Source of the DNA: Sinonovacula constricta
Taxonomy: Eukaryota > Mollusca > Bivalvia > Cardiida > Solecurtidae
Direction of reading: 5' to 3'
Assembly: GCA_007844125.1 (NCBI GenBank)
Contig: CM017565.1
Coordinates: forward strand, 14,236,647 to 14,300,646
Length of the DNA: 64,000 nt
In this document: positions 1 through 11,463 of the stretch, one piece after another
Layout: each line of letters opens with the position of its first letter
Position numbering within the stretch: position 1 is the stretch's first letter
Translations under genes and position numbers: made by a program
The notes under the pieces: model-generated
Database searches by the model: none
What the model saw: only the letters and a program-made list of their open reading frames with translations
What the model was told of the DNA's origin: nothing

Positions 1-165
1 CCACACCTTGTCACATTATCCTGACACCGGTCAAACCAGTCGTAGAACTACCTTATATTTGCTTGAGCGTTAATTTTAATGACTTTGAGATGTCGCGGCC
101 CGGGATCGAAGCCGTGGCCTCCCGTACCTGAAGCCGACACTCTACCGGTTGCGCTACCAGGTCCG
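1..165 (-). mobile_element. tRNA-derived SINE, family 2, cut by the window edge
   Basis: On the minus strand it starts ACCTGGTAGCGCAACCGGTA (A-box), has GGCTTCGATCCCGGG (B-box) and continues into a body with GACTGGTTTGACCGGTGTCA. The 3' portion lies outside the window. The body matches 28560-28640. Confidence 0.8.
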
Positions 166-944
166 GTAAAAGATATTTTTAAATATATTTTATCTTAAAT
201 TATCATAAAACAACACATAATGTGCTACAATAAATCGCAGGCTACCTTTCAAAGCTGACGTGAATATCTGCCCTTGATTTCGTGTCACATGGTGTACGCT
301 GCTCGAGCTTCTTCTTGAATAAACTTGTCAAAAGGCGAATCCAGCCATATTGGACAACACCGCACCATTAGTCGTGTGGAAGCATCGGACTTTCTCGTGG
401 ACAAAATATCAACTGGTGTGCGGTCGCTCATTGAAAATGAAAGGTTCTAGTGAGGGGAAATTTAGTAAGTGCTTATGGGCCAGTCTTTGTTACATTTTTA
501 AATGTGTTTTATAGACCTCACCTCGCCTATGGAAAAGTTAAATAAATGATAATGGCATAAAGAAAAAGATAAGTCCGAACAACTTGCTCACTTCCCCAAA
601 ATGTTTGCAAAAATTCACATAAGCTTCAACAATGATTTGTTACGTGTTTGATATGACCTAATAAAGCAATATTATTTACCCATTAATTTATAATAATGGC
701 TTTCAATTTTATTTTATTTTTTTGTTAATCTAAAATTGTGCAAAATGAAGATAATTTATTGCTCGAGTAAGCCTGCGTAGGTGTCTAACATCGTTTCTAG
801 AGTCATGATTCATTACTATAGCTGTCCATTACATGCGGAGAGATTATTCTTTTAATTACTAACGAATATTCTGCAAATAACACGTAATGACTCTTTCATA
901 GCGTTCTATCTGTCATGGGCTATATACATCCATAGGATGTCAAA
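166..944. other. Non-coding, nothing recognised
   Basis: AT-rich single-copy-looking DNA with no ORF, RNA gene or repeat I can support. Confidence 0.5.
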
Positions 945-1118
945 GAAGACCGTTCCAAGGCGGTAACTGTCGTGTTTGCTCTTATTGCTAAATGACTCAT
1001 CACAGATTTGTTCTCACTTTTACATTTGGCGACCATGTGAATAACTTGGTCCTGTGTCTTTTCAAGTTTTGTTTATGTTGCAATGCTCATAGGACTTTGT
1101 CTTATATATTCATATAAA
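945..1118 (+). repeat. Dispersed repeat A (terminal repeat type), partial
   Basis: Matches repeat A from GACCGTTCCAAGGCGGTAAC to GCTCATAGGACTTTGTCTTA. The first 50 bp of the family are missing. Other copies: 11232, 36518, 53159, 54064, 54490, 56556. Confidence 0.8.
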
Positions 1119-1128
1119 GTGGTAGGCA

Positions 1129-1156
1129 GGAGGAGAGGAGAGGAGAGGAGAGGAGG
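1129..1156. repeat. (GGAGA)n microsatellite
   Basis: Five or so copies of a purine pentanucleotide immediately after the repeat-A fragment. Confidence 0.85.
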
Positions 1157-1159
1157 CGC

Positions 1160-3095
1160 ATCTTAATGACGTGGCAGATTTATGACACTGCCATTAACAA
1201 AAACCTAACAATATTGCCCAATTAGCCTAGTTTGTACTATCAATTTTACTAAGAATCTAGTGTTTTTGAAAGATTCTGTGACAGCTGACACTACGTACAC
1301 ATATTCACATGTGACGAAGTTAATTCCATTTGCCCTTTTATCCATGTCTAAAGTTGACTTTTGTATAATATTAATGTATGAATGTATCAGTATTTGGGAA
1401 TTGTTATGGAAAAATTTCGACACATTTCTTGCCAGCAAAGACAAACATAAATGGCCACAGAAACTTGATTGATGGTTTATTTCATAAGCTAGGTGGTAAT
1501 GGCCTGTCTTATTTTTGCAGCATAAAAGGTATTTAAACCAATAGTAATTGATTATTCTGGGGCTTTGGAATGGAAATAAAAGCCACCTTCTAAAACCAAT
1601 GACTCACAAATGTAATTTTGAGTTTTTAAATCTCTGTGTGAAAACATTGCGCGGGTCTTAAGTTGTTAATCAAGTTTGAATGTCAATACAATAAATAATG
1701 GCCATATAATGGATGGAATAATAACTAGCAATATAACGGTCCAGCGAAAAAATAGGGCAATATACCTAGGTGTCTGTAGCTTTATAAACATGGGGAGACA
1801 GTAGCTGTTTTTAGATAAAAAAATAAAGTATGGTTCACAACGGCCGCATTTACTTGCCCACACATTTTGCTAAGATCCTTGTTCTTGTGAAATTGGCGAA
1901 ACTCGATATTAGACTCAGTAGTCGGTCCTCGGCGACTTGATCTCTAGTTACACGTAACGGCTGCACAATACAGCCCCATTTTCGCATCCATAGGCGTCCT
2001 ATTGGTACAGTGACAGACTGACCTGTATCCCAAGCAGGTCACGTGGGCCGCAGGACACGTAGGGCCGGAAGGTAATACATCATCTCAAGAGAAGTAAGTG
2101 TGTACTAATTTACGTGACCTGTATATCTGCTCACTGTTAACATCCAAAATAATCGCAAAACTTTGGGTTACAAAAGTGAGCATGCCGTTATTTTTATTAC
2201 TTTACTGACAAGAAATGGGCATTTTCAACAAGTGTCATTTTCATTTTATTTATAAATACACGGTAAGGGTATACCCAAATATTGCAACATTGTACGTTGT
2301 TTCAGGAAATACATGCCGTACATTTTTTCAGGCCGTAGTGATTTTATTTTGTATTATTTATTTGTATTATTTGTATTATTTAATAAGATGCAGTCTATAA
2401 AGAATTCAATAAAAATGCTGCCTTAAAGGCTCGGTAACGCTAATGAGATTTATCATGATTTCATAGTAACTTCCACATACGTAGAGTCGTCTACATGTTA
2501 TATTTGCATATAAATGTATCTACAAGTTATAGCATTCTTTGTTTAAAAACAACAACAAACAAAAATAGCTGGTTTGAAACATTACATTCCCTACCCCATA
2601 CTTGGTTTTGATTCCCAATAGCTGATCTAAAGAACTTGCAAAAACAGGTAACAAGCAAAACAAAATCTAGTAGGTCAACATTATCATTTGTCATAATAAA
2701 ACCAGTCATATTCTTTAGATAAATTAAAAGCAAGTGGAATATATCGCCATTTATAAATAAATGTTTAAAGTGGCTATACTATTCAACAGTAAAAATACTT
2801 GAATTATTATTTGGATTTCTTTAAAACTGTTTAATCTCGATTTAAAATAGTCTAAGCTTAGAACTCGCTAAGTCATCCAAATGCTGTTACTTTTTCGATG
2901 CTATATTATTAAGTGTTAAAAGCAACACAGTCACTGTTATCTGACAACCTGGTCAAGAGATATTTTCTATTACATACCTTCTTTGATTTGCTGAAAATAC
3001 TGTCTCTATATACACGTGTAATGCGGTTATTCGTGTCACGTCACTGACAGGTAATCTATTCCCGTATCACATAGGCACGTGTGAACAAAATGCAA

Positions 3096-3096
<1 letters not shown>
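1160..3096. other. Non-coding, nothing recognised
   Basis: Only short chance ORFs. A GC-richer patch at 1935-2090 (CAAGCAGGTCACGTGGGCCG) has no match inside the window. Confidence 0.5.
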
Positions 3097-3126
<30 letters not shown>

Positions 3127-3147
3127 GCGTGCGTGCGTGTGTGTGTA
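3097..3147. repeat. (GT)n/(GCGT)n microsatellite
   Basis: A short GT run grading into GCGTGCGT, adjoining the left edge of the TIR-element relic. Confidence 0.9.
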
Positions 3148-3545
3148 TCACAAACCCTTTGAATTTAAAACGTTTCGATTGATCATTTGTGAGTAAATAC
3201 AAAGTGATATTGACTGAAGAATGTTTTCACGTAAGCACCGAGAACATAATACTTACAGTCGTGTTCTTATTACGCGCACTATTTCTACAACAACATGGCG
3301 TCTTGTAAAAATAATCGACATTTTGTGTGTCTGATGGTGATTAAGTAATATTAAGGGAAAGTGTGACATAGAAAAGAACAAAAAGTGTAACACCGGTAGC
3401 AGTGAATGCTAATCGTGATTATCTGTCGAGGGAAATTGTGAGAACAGACTGAGGAAATGAACGCTGACGAATTGAATCGACATCTTTAAAAGTTTTATGT
3501 TGAAATGAAACGCGCGGATGGCTTGTTGTTAAAAGTACAACAATA
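3145..3545 (+). repeat. Partial copy of the TIR element at 7535-8850
   Basis: This is clearly homologous, by eye about three bases in four, to the reverse complement of 7790-8165. Shared landmarks include ATCACAAACCCTTTGAATTT, an STENIILTVVF-encoding stretch and the CTACAACAA segment. The reading frame seen at 7878-8105 is broken here by stops and frameshifts. It lies about 80 bp upstream of the Crypton recombinase relic in the same orientation. Confidence 0.8.
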
Positions 3546-3624
3546 ACAGCGTAATTTAATATTGTATATATAATAGCGGTTCCGTTTTTAGTAACTATAA
3601 ATGCTATGTCTGCAGAATCTATAT

Positions 3625-4085
3625 TTTATCTTTAAATTTGCCACAACCGCCTCAAGCATTTGTCAGAAACAATTGTCAACAAATGGGAGTAAACCATTTA
3701 AATACAGTCATGGAAACAATGGCTTTAAATAGTGGTCTCCAAGGTAAGAAAACAAACCATAGTGCTAGGAACACGACTTGCACCAGTCTTCTTCGAAGCG
3801 GAGTTGCCACAAAAATTATCCAGCATTTAACAAGCTCTTAATGCATACAAAGGATCAACAACTAGGGTAAGACCCCTCTTCACCAACAAGTACATATGTC
3901 CGACATTTTGTCGGACAAACCAAGCTTAACAAACAACGTTGTAAATGACGCCTCTACTACGTCATCTCAATCTAACTCCAGGCCACTTTCCCTTTATGAT
4001 TATATTTCCAGTACTGGCTGATATTTCCACGAGACAAATATTATACAACGCGACACTTGCCAACTGTTCAATCATCATCAATAAT
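3625..4085 (+). mobile_element. Crypton-type tyrosine recombinase (DUF3504) C-terminal relic
   Basis: A 67-codon frame from 3638 reads GVNHLNTVMETMALNSGLQG, then KTNHSARNTTCTSLLRSGVA. This matches the C-terminal part of DUF3504/Crypton tyrosine recombinases, including the HxxR box (HSAR). A one-base shift after HLT moves to ALNAYKGSTTR, whose Tyr sits where the nucleophile is expected. MSDILS and a Ser-rich tail follow near 3896-3990. The GH ahead of the Tyr is lost and the N-terminal half is missing. It could be a decayed transposon or a relic of a Crypton-derived host gene. Confidence 0.62.
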
Positions 4086-5304
4086 TATGTTAGGTAGATT
4101 GTCCAGATAAAGAGACGTATTTGGCGTATTTTCGTGATCGAAAACGAGAGTGAAGACAACAAAACCCTGACCCAACCATTTTGAAATGTATCAACACACA
4201 ACTATGTGTCACGTGACGAGAATGTATATGCAAATAATGTCATATTCATGCGTTATTGATAAATATGATTCTTGTTATTTAACATTGTTTATGGAATTGT
4301 CTTGTCTTCCGAATTTTAGGTATGTAATAAAGTGAATGTTACTGCAGTATGGTGTTCCGTGTCACAGGATTACACCGAGTTGTTTGCGTAATACCATGTC
4401 ACCACGATACCGAAGGCTTGTTCTAAAACAGCAGCATACTTTTCACCATATCTTGGTTTAGGTAAAACAATGACTGTTACAAAGTCTTATCTCATTCAAT
4501 AATTGATGAGTTGATAACCATGCATAAGATTTAATTTATTGACATTATTTTGATGTATTTGTGATTTATAAGTTCAGTGACTGATTAATTGAATTGTTGA
4601 AAATAATATTGTAAAGAAGCATACCATTCACAATTGATTAGTAGCGTAATTATTTTTTATTGCATTTTATTGTAATATTATTAAGAAGCAGACCATTTCA
4701 ATTACGATACTTTTCTTTACTGTTTAAGGAAAATAGTTTGGTAGCAGAATATTAAACATACAGAATTTCAACAAGGACTATACGGAAAGTCCATGTCTTG
4801 GGTTCATATCCCAGATGCGACATTAAATCTCTAGAAATAGCAGTGGAGTAGAACCGTTGCTAAAGCTACGGCAAATATACATGTGCAAGGTCCACGACAG
4901 GTCGGCCCGGTGTCGTGATAATAAGACTGGGTGTGGTATCATAGCAACTGTTTGCGAAATGGCGGCAGCACTAAATTTACGAAATATGAATAATAGACTG
5001 TTGCCGGTACGATAAACAAAAATCAAACAAACACTGTCGATATGTTGTTTGAACTGAGAATAAACAAACGAAATGCTCAACAATTTGAAAAGAAGCCCAT
5101 GTACATGTAAATAGAAAAACTTGCTTATGTAATACGCCTTAAAATGAGATGGCATGTCGTTCGAATTCCCAAAATCCAGACTACCAAAATGCGATTTATA
5201 TTAGGGCTAATAAATACATAAATAACAGAAACATCAGTTGAATACCGTATTAAAAGAGACCGGTTTCTCGGACATTCTATGGTTAAGTTATATGATTATT
5301 TTGG
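4086..5304. other. Non-coding
   Basis: No gene supported; the 110-codon minus frame at 4823-5155 has no recognisable domain. A B-box-like GGGTTCATATCCC at 4800-4812 lacks a partner A-box. Confidence 0.45.
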
Positions 5305-5546
5305 GATTGAGATTGGGATTTGCCGGCATTTTTGCCGATACTGTGCAGCGACATTTCTATCATTATAGCACAGGGGCACTTATGAGGTGCCGTGGGACTG
5401 AAAACGGCCGGTCCATTATACTGACACCGACGAGTCAGGCGTAATGCTGTCCCCTTAGCCGCAAGCGTTAGGAGGGAAGCCACTACTACCAACTTTAACG
5501 TTTGACTCGTCCGGGGTTTGAACCCGTGACCTCCCGATCCGCAAGC
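5305..5546 (-). mobile_element. tRNA-derived SINE, family 1, 5'-truncated
   Basis: On the minus strand the element reads GCGGATCGGGAGGTCACGGG, then a TTCAAACCCC B-box, then a body with GTTGGTAGTAGTGG and ends GGCAAAAATGCCGGCAAATC. The A-box part of the tRNA-like head is missing. Body and tail match the copies at 25590-25853 and 63647-63888 almost throughout. Confidence 0.88.
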
Positions 5547-6464
5547 ATGATTATTTTACAATATATTAATGGATGACTCATCTTAAATGAGTTTGTCTAA
5601 AGATTATTCTGATTGGCTGAAGTATTTCTGATTCTGAAATGTTTATCCAAACAAAGAACAAACAAGGTTTAAAAACGCATAATCCCAGTTTCAAAGCAGT
5701 TCACGGCAAATAACCCTTTTTATGTATATTCTTCTATTTGAGCATTTAACTATCTTTAACATTATAACATTTAACAGATGAATGAAATAAAAAAAAATCG
5801 ATAACAAAGCAGTTTAAATGTTCGAAACAGGCGACCGTAAAGTAAATAGATAGCTTTTATCGACGTAAGCATTAACTACAGCTAGACACCATTGGAATGC
5901 ACTCGGAAACTTGATCAAAACAATTAAACTAACAATGTGTCTTAAGTGGTATTGTCTTCAGGCACAATAACACTTCTCCACAGCAACATTTTATGAATGC
6001 TCAGAATACTGTTGCCGGGAAGAAGTTTTGATAAGACTGATGTCAAGTTAAAATACTTTACATATTACTTTACTGACGTTTTAATAATATTAAGAATGTA
6101 TGCTTTTACACATGCATAGTAAAGTTAGTCTATACTATTGTTGAAATAGACAAAATAGAAGAACATGTAAGCATACACAGTGTAATTCTGAACACAGTTA
6201 ATATCCTTATAAGAAGAATCAGACATGTTATAAATAAAACAGAACTAACTTAAATAAACTTAGTAGATGCTAACCGGGCACTAACAATAATGTAGATAAT
6301 CGCAGATAAAACATTTGGCCATAAACTATAATTGTATGCTGCAAAAGAAAAGCAGTAAATGACGGGTTTTTCTAGCATAAGCACCAATATTGTTTCTATA
6401 GTTAATAATTTGTATCATAGTCAACAATGTAACGAGTCTGTTGTCATGTGTATTTACACTTAAC
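5547..6464. other. Non-coding, nothing recognised
   Basis: AT-rich spacer between the SINE and the 18-bp minisatellite. Confidence 0.5.
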
Positions 6465-7360
6465 TGGTGATCTGACAGACACAGGGGATCTGACAGACAA
6501 AGGGGATCAGACAGACAGAGGGGATCTGACAGACAGAAGGGATCTGACAGACACAGGGGATCTGACATACACAGGGGATCTGACAGACATAGGAGATCTG
6601 ACAGACATAGGAGATCTGACAGACATAGGAGATCTGACAGACAGAGGGGATCTGACAGACAGAGGAGATCTGACAGACATAGGAGATCTGACAGACATAG
6701 GGGATCTGACAGACATAGGAGATCTGACAGACATAGGAGATCTGACAGACATAGGAGATCTGACAGACATAGGGGATCTGACAGACATAGGGGATCTGAC
6801 AGACATAGGGGATCTGACAGACATAGGAGATCTGACAGACATAGGGGATCTGACAGACATAGGAGATCTGACAGACATAGGAGATCTGACAGACATAGGA
6901 GATCTGACAGACATAGGAGATCTGACAGACATAGGAGATCTGACAGACATAGGAGATCTGACAGACATAGGGGATCTGACAGACATAGGAGATCTGACAG
7001 ACATAGGAGATCTGACAGACATAGGAGATCTGACAGACATAGGGGATCTGACAAACATAGGAGATCTGACAGACAGAGGGGATCTGACAGACATAGGAGA
7101 TCTGACAGACATAGGAGATCTGACAGACATAGGGGATCTGACAGACATAGGAGATCAGACAGACAGCGGGGATCTGACAGACTGAGGGGATCTGACAGAC
7201 ATAGGGGATCTGACAGATAGAGGGAATCTGACAGACATAGGGGATCTGACAGACAGAGGGGATCTGACACACAGAGGAGATCTGACAGACAGAGGGGATC
7301 TGACAGACAGCAGGGATCCGACAGACAGCGGGGATCTGACAGACAGAGGGGATCTGACAC
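6465..7360. repeat. 18-bp minisatellite, about 50 units
   Basis: The unit is GATCTGACAGACATAGGA with GGGG/GGAG and CATA/CAGA variants. Because 18 is a multiple of three and the unit lacks stops in most frames, long open frames of repeated GDLTDI, LCLSDP, VCQIPS and SVRSPM appear on both strands; none is supported as a gene. Edge units are more variable than central ones, as expected of unequal exchange. Confidence 0.97.
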
Positions 7361-7656
7361 GAGTTGTCATTAAAAACCGGTACAAACATTTATTAAACTT
7401 GTTCCGGAAATGTAATAGAAGGCGAGCCTATGGCAAGGATACTATCATTTCTCCTACAAAAGTTTGATGAAAGTTTGTCTTGAATGACACCGACTGGCAG
7501 ATTCTGTTTATCAACTGATTTTAGTCACCAGTATACGATTTTACGAAATCTGAACAACAATACTTGGTGAAATAGTGGTATGAGATGATGTCGATGACGT
7601 CAACAATAAAAAATTGCACTAGTGTAATTTTATACAAAAAGTATTTGTGCTGAGGT

Positions 7657-7740
7657 CAATATATAGTTTTAAGTACCTAGGTAATGTGACGCAGTCCGAG
7701 GTCAATATCACAATAACAAGGTCCGCAAAACTATATATTG
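7657..7740. repeat. Conserved internal hairpin, copy 1
   Basis: Perfect 14-bp arms at 7657-7670 (CAATATATAGTTTT) and 7727-7740 (AAAACTATATATTG) enclose 56 bp that contains CAGTCCGAGGTCAATATCAC. The same arms recur in the neighbouring unit. Confidence 0.85.
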
Positions 7741-7877
7741 GCTGAAGCATAAGTCTTTACTTGTTATATCACATACCCTAGTAAATTACACTGTCGTTGT
7801 TGTATTTTAACAACTAGGCATCGCGCTTCTCATTTCATCGTTACACTTTCAAGGATGTCGATCCATTTCGCCAGCGT

Positions 7878-8105
7878 TCATTTCCTTAGTCTGTTTTCAA
7901 ATTTTCGCCTTGTCAGATAATCACGAGAATCATACACTGCTACAGCGGTTACATTTTTATTATTTATGTTAGATTTTCCCTTAATATCACCATCATCAGA
8001 CACACTGACAAACGTTCCATTACATTTACTAGATGCTATATTGTTGTAGAAATAATGGACCTTAAAAAAGAACACCACTGTCAGTATTATGTTTTCGGTG
8101 CTCAC
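7878..8105 (-). CDS. 75-codon ORF-like segment inside the TIR element
   Basis: The frame begins MSTENIILTVVFFFKVHYF, with a short hydrophobic N-terminal stretch, and ends in a basic RRKFENRLRK. I do not recognise the protein. The relic at 3145-3545 preserves the STENIILTVVF and RDYL positions but has stops, so the region was once conserved or copied whole. It could be coding, or merely conserved DNA of a non-autonomous element; the 8168-8529 unit has lost it by deletion. Confidence 0.3.
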   Translation of the reverse strand: MSTENIILTVVFFFKVHYFYNNIASSKCNGTFVSVSDDGDIKGKSNINNKNVTAVAVYDSRDYLTRRKFENRLRK

Positions 8106-8204
8106 GTGAAACCATTCTCGAGTCTATATCAACCCTTGACCAATCAAAACGCTTTAAATTCAAAGGGTATGTGATATTATACAAATAAAGATTTGTGTTG
8201 ATGC

Positions 8205-8285
8205 CAATATATAGTTTTATGGACGATAACCGTCATAGTCCGAGGTTAATTTCACATTTTTCCAGGCCTGCAAAACTATATATTG
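8205..8285. repeat. Conserved internal hairpin, copy 2
   Basis: Arms identical to the first copy lie at 8205-8218 and 8272-8285. The loop keeps TAGTCCGAGGTTAATTTCAC but has otherwise diverged, so the arms are better conserved than the loop. Confidence 0.85.
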
Positions 8286-8850
8286 TCTGAAACATAAGCT
8301 TTTACTTATTATATCCCATACCCTATTCTATTCAATAACGCTGTCATTGTTGCTTTTGTGTGTAACGAGCCATCCGCGCTTCTCATTTCAACATAAAACA
8401 TTTAAAGCTGTCCGTCAGTATTATGTTATCGGAGTTCACGTAAAAACATTCTCGTATCAATATCACTTTATACTGACTCACTCACACTTAACCTGCGCTA
8501 CCCAATCAAAACGCTTTAAATTCAAAGGGTTTGCTATATAACAACATATGTAATGTGTGTACTGAATGAAAAGCAATGACAATAAGGAGAAGAACCGGAT
8601 AAGCAATTCTACTGAATAAGTTGCAATGTTTCCTTGTCAGTGTACTTAACTGTAAAGTGTGACATTTCTCAGGTAGTCCCAGGTGGTGCCTAGCAGGGAT
8701 TATCACAACTTCTAGGGACATATTTTACCAAATGATTTCTGTTGTTTCCCATTACACATTTTGTTATATTACACTAGTGTAATAATAATAATGCAGGTCG
8801 TCTCATACCACTACTTTACTACGAATTGTTGTAAAATTTCGTAAAATTGT

Positions 8851-10834
8851 ATTTTACCGCGTGATAAAAATAATATGAGGTTAAACTACACTAAATTCTT
8901 ATCGCGCTTCCTGTTTAATTGGCGCCGCTCTTAAGTGCGGGGCCTTTTATTGAATTGATCTGTGAGTTAAAAGAAATAACGTAGTATGAAATTACAGGAG
9001 TTTGAAGCTGTTTGCGAATGTCTTTGTGAATTGATTTCCCTTTTTCTTAGAGAAGAAATGTGTATTCCAAGAGTAATGAACAAAGCATATAGATTATATC
9101 AATAAACAATAATAATAATAAACAAATATAAATTTTATAAGCAGAAATATCGATATAACACGACTCAAACATAAAAAAAACACAATAAGAGGTTACAACA
9201 AACTGTTAAGAAAAAAATATCGAAACAGCAATATCAAAATATCCGCTGACATTTGTCCTGAAATAATGCCAATACTATTACCGTAAACCGGCTAACTGTA
9301 CACAGAATACGCACCTTTGTACACACTTGTCCCCAAAGAATGAACAATTAAAAAGGTCAAATCTTCAATAAAAATCTTACTCCAGTAGGGGTAAGATGTT
9401 TATTTATTTGAGCAACTAGTACCGCTGTTTGCACCATAAAATGTAAGATGTACAATTGCTCAATCGGCTTAGTTACTTTCTGTAGCTCCTGCAATGGGAC
9501 AAGGTTTGTACTCTTGTATCAGCACTTCTCAGACAATTCTGTTCTCAGAACGATCGGGCCTAGGTTGTATTTTATGTAGGGATATACACAGATGTGCAAC
9601 TATTGGTTCATAGTTCAATACTCTACTTCTCATTTTTCGTTAAATATACAATGGTTACTGCATTGAACATTTATCTTTATCTTTGCTATTAGGAAGATAA
9701 GTCGCAAAGGCATAGGCAGTGTTGTCTCCAACTCCAAATTAATGGGGGTCATTGGTGACCCACATCATGGAAGTTCGGTCATCCAGAACATCGAAGGGTC
9801 ATTCTATCAATGTATAGAACTACATATTTTTAAAACACATTTAAACGTATGCATTCATACCTTAAAGGGCAATATAACCTACAAAGTAGGTGGAGTAAAG
9901 TGAAAAATTAACAAATGCATTTGCAATTGTTTTTTACTGTTTCAGTCAGCAAAAAGAGCAAAACTTCAATCATTTCAGGCGTTCATGTTTAGAAAAAAAT
10001 ATTTGAGTCTGTCGACGTTAAATATTTTAATTCCAGACCTCTCTAAACGTTGACTTTCAAGTTTTCTTTAAAAGAAATAAATTTAAATGCTGTTGGTGGG
10101 GCGATAAACCCAACACACAATAATTTAAATGTTTGAAACAACCAGTCAAATGCACATGACATTGGGGTGTGTCTTGTCATTATTAGTATTCATTACATAT
10201 TCTAAAGGGCTAAACAGTCAACGAGGAAAGTCAAATGATAGCCTCAGAGGTCCCATAGCCCGGACAGGTTTTTAATTTAAAAAGAGATATCAGCAAGGTA
10301 TCAAACTGCCCAAGCCAAACAACATACTAATCATGGGTTAACTGCATTGTTTGTAATTTAAAATAAAAGTATATTGACGACCGTCGTAAAGCAATAAATA
10401 ACTAACAATGACTTTTCACTAACTTTTTAATTTCCTCTTAATTTCGTAATTTTCGGTAAGGAACTATGATAGGTTTGTGCATTGTTCATTGCTTTGGTTA
10501 GTTTAGAATACGTGGGCTGACATTGAGACTTCTATCATTAAAATAATATGTTATAATTTACCGACAAAAAAAACCAATCCATTTGTGCTCTTCTCATTAT
10601 TGTCTGCTAACAAATCTAAGGATCGAGGTCAGTACCGCGACAATGTTCACAGCAAAAAAAATAAAGTGCGAATAAAACGTTCCCGAAGTCAAAGCCATAA
10701 TGGTGCTAACAATTAACACTTTGTACACGTAGCAGAGACCGAAGTGCTCGGAAAGTAAAAATGCAAACAACATTATCCTTAATCTTTATAATTTGTTAAA
10801 TGCAATTTTGTGTACTCCAGGAATGTTATTCATG
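8851..10834. other. Non-coding
   Basis: No gene. A small hairpin ATCTTACTCC/GGGGTAAGAT lies near 9373-9396. Confidence 0.5.
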
Positions 10835-11050
10835 ATCACAACAATGTTACTTGTGCAGTGTGGCGGTCGTAAAAATCTCCCCATGCCTGTAATCTATGTT
10901 GTCATTTAATTCATCCTATAAGGATTGTTACGTGTATTTTCTTTGATGGACATTGGACTTTGGTTCTTCAATTCCATCTTCTCAAGAACAGGGTGCTTCA
11001 ACCATTTACTCTTCTCCGGTAATTTTTTTTCTTGATTCAAAACGTTAGTC
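10835..11050 (+). repeat. Dispersed repeat B, copy 1
   Basis: Starts CATGATCACAACAATGTTAC and shares GGTCGTAAAAATCTCCCC, TTAATTCATCCTATAAGGAT and a TTCCATCTTC end with 41975 and 50208. No tRNA-like boxes or terminal inverted repeats are seen. Confidence 0.8.
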
Positions 11051-11231
11051 ATTTACTATCAACAGTTTTTTGTAGTTCTTCTAATCGAAATCATACCAAT
11101 CTCTTATTTAAAAACTATGTGGGCATTATTTTTACAATTACGTCACTACTTTCGTCATAACTTATCAAACGAAGCGTTAGGAGATTTCTTCGAATGGATC
11201 AGTTTGCTTTTAATTGTTTGCATTTGAAAAA

Positions 11232-11463
11232 CCAGAAAGTGCGATGTTAGAGCTCTATAAAACAGGAATAAGCACCCCAGTCGGTCCATATTGCCGACTG
11301 ACCGTTCCAATGCGGCAACTGTCGGGTTCCTTCTTTTTGTTACATGACTGATTTGTTCTTACTTTAACACTTGGCTTGCATGTGAATACCTTTGTCCTGT
11401 GCCTTTTCAAATTTTCGTATATGTTGCAATGCTCATAGGACTTTGTCCTATATATTCTTATTC
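11232..11463 (+). repeat. Dispersed repeat A, near full length
   Basis: Runs from AGAAAGTGCGATGTTAGAGC through GCACCCCAGTCGGTCCATAT to GGACTTTGTCCTATATATTC. No partner in inverted orientation nearby, so this is a solo end. Confidence 0.85.

Larger units (their letters stand above)
7535..8850. mobile_element. Unfamiliar TIR element with internal tandem duplication
   Basis: The ends at about 7535-7637 and 8757-8850 are imperfect inverted repeats: ATTTTACGAAAT, then CAACAAT, then AGTGGTATGAGA, then ACTAGTGTAAT appear in the same order on opposite strands. Inside, two head-to-tail units on the minus strand share an identical 28-mer at 8140-8167 and 8502-8529. The 8168-8529 unit lacks the middle of the other. 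Each unit also carries a CAATATATAGTTTT/AAAACTATATATTG hairpin. No transposase is visible, so it is probably non-autonomous. Element edges are uncertain to about 10 bp. Confidence 0.7.

Noticed and set aside
4795..4835. tRNA-like B-box GGGTTCATATCCC
   Set aside because: No A-box or SINE body alongside, and no second copy in the window.
6465..7360. CRISPR-like array
   Set aside because: Units are contiguous with no unique spacers; it is a eukaryotic minisatellite.
6326..7389. Several frames of 213-344 codons with LCLSDP, VCQIPS, GDLTDI or SVRSPM repeats
   Set aside because: All read through the 18-bp minisatellite on both strands; no start context or non-repeat domain.
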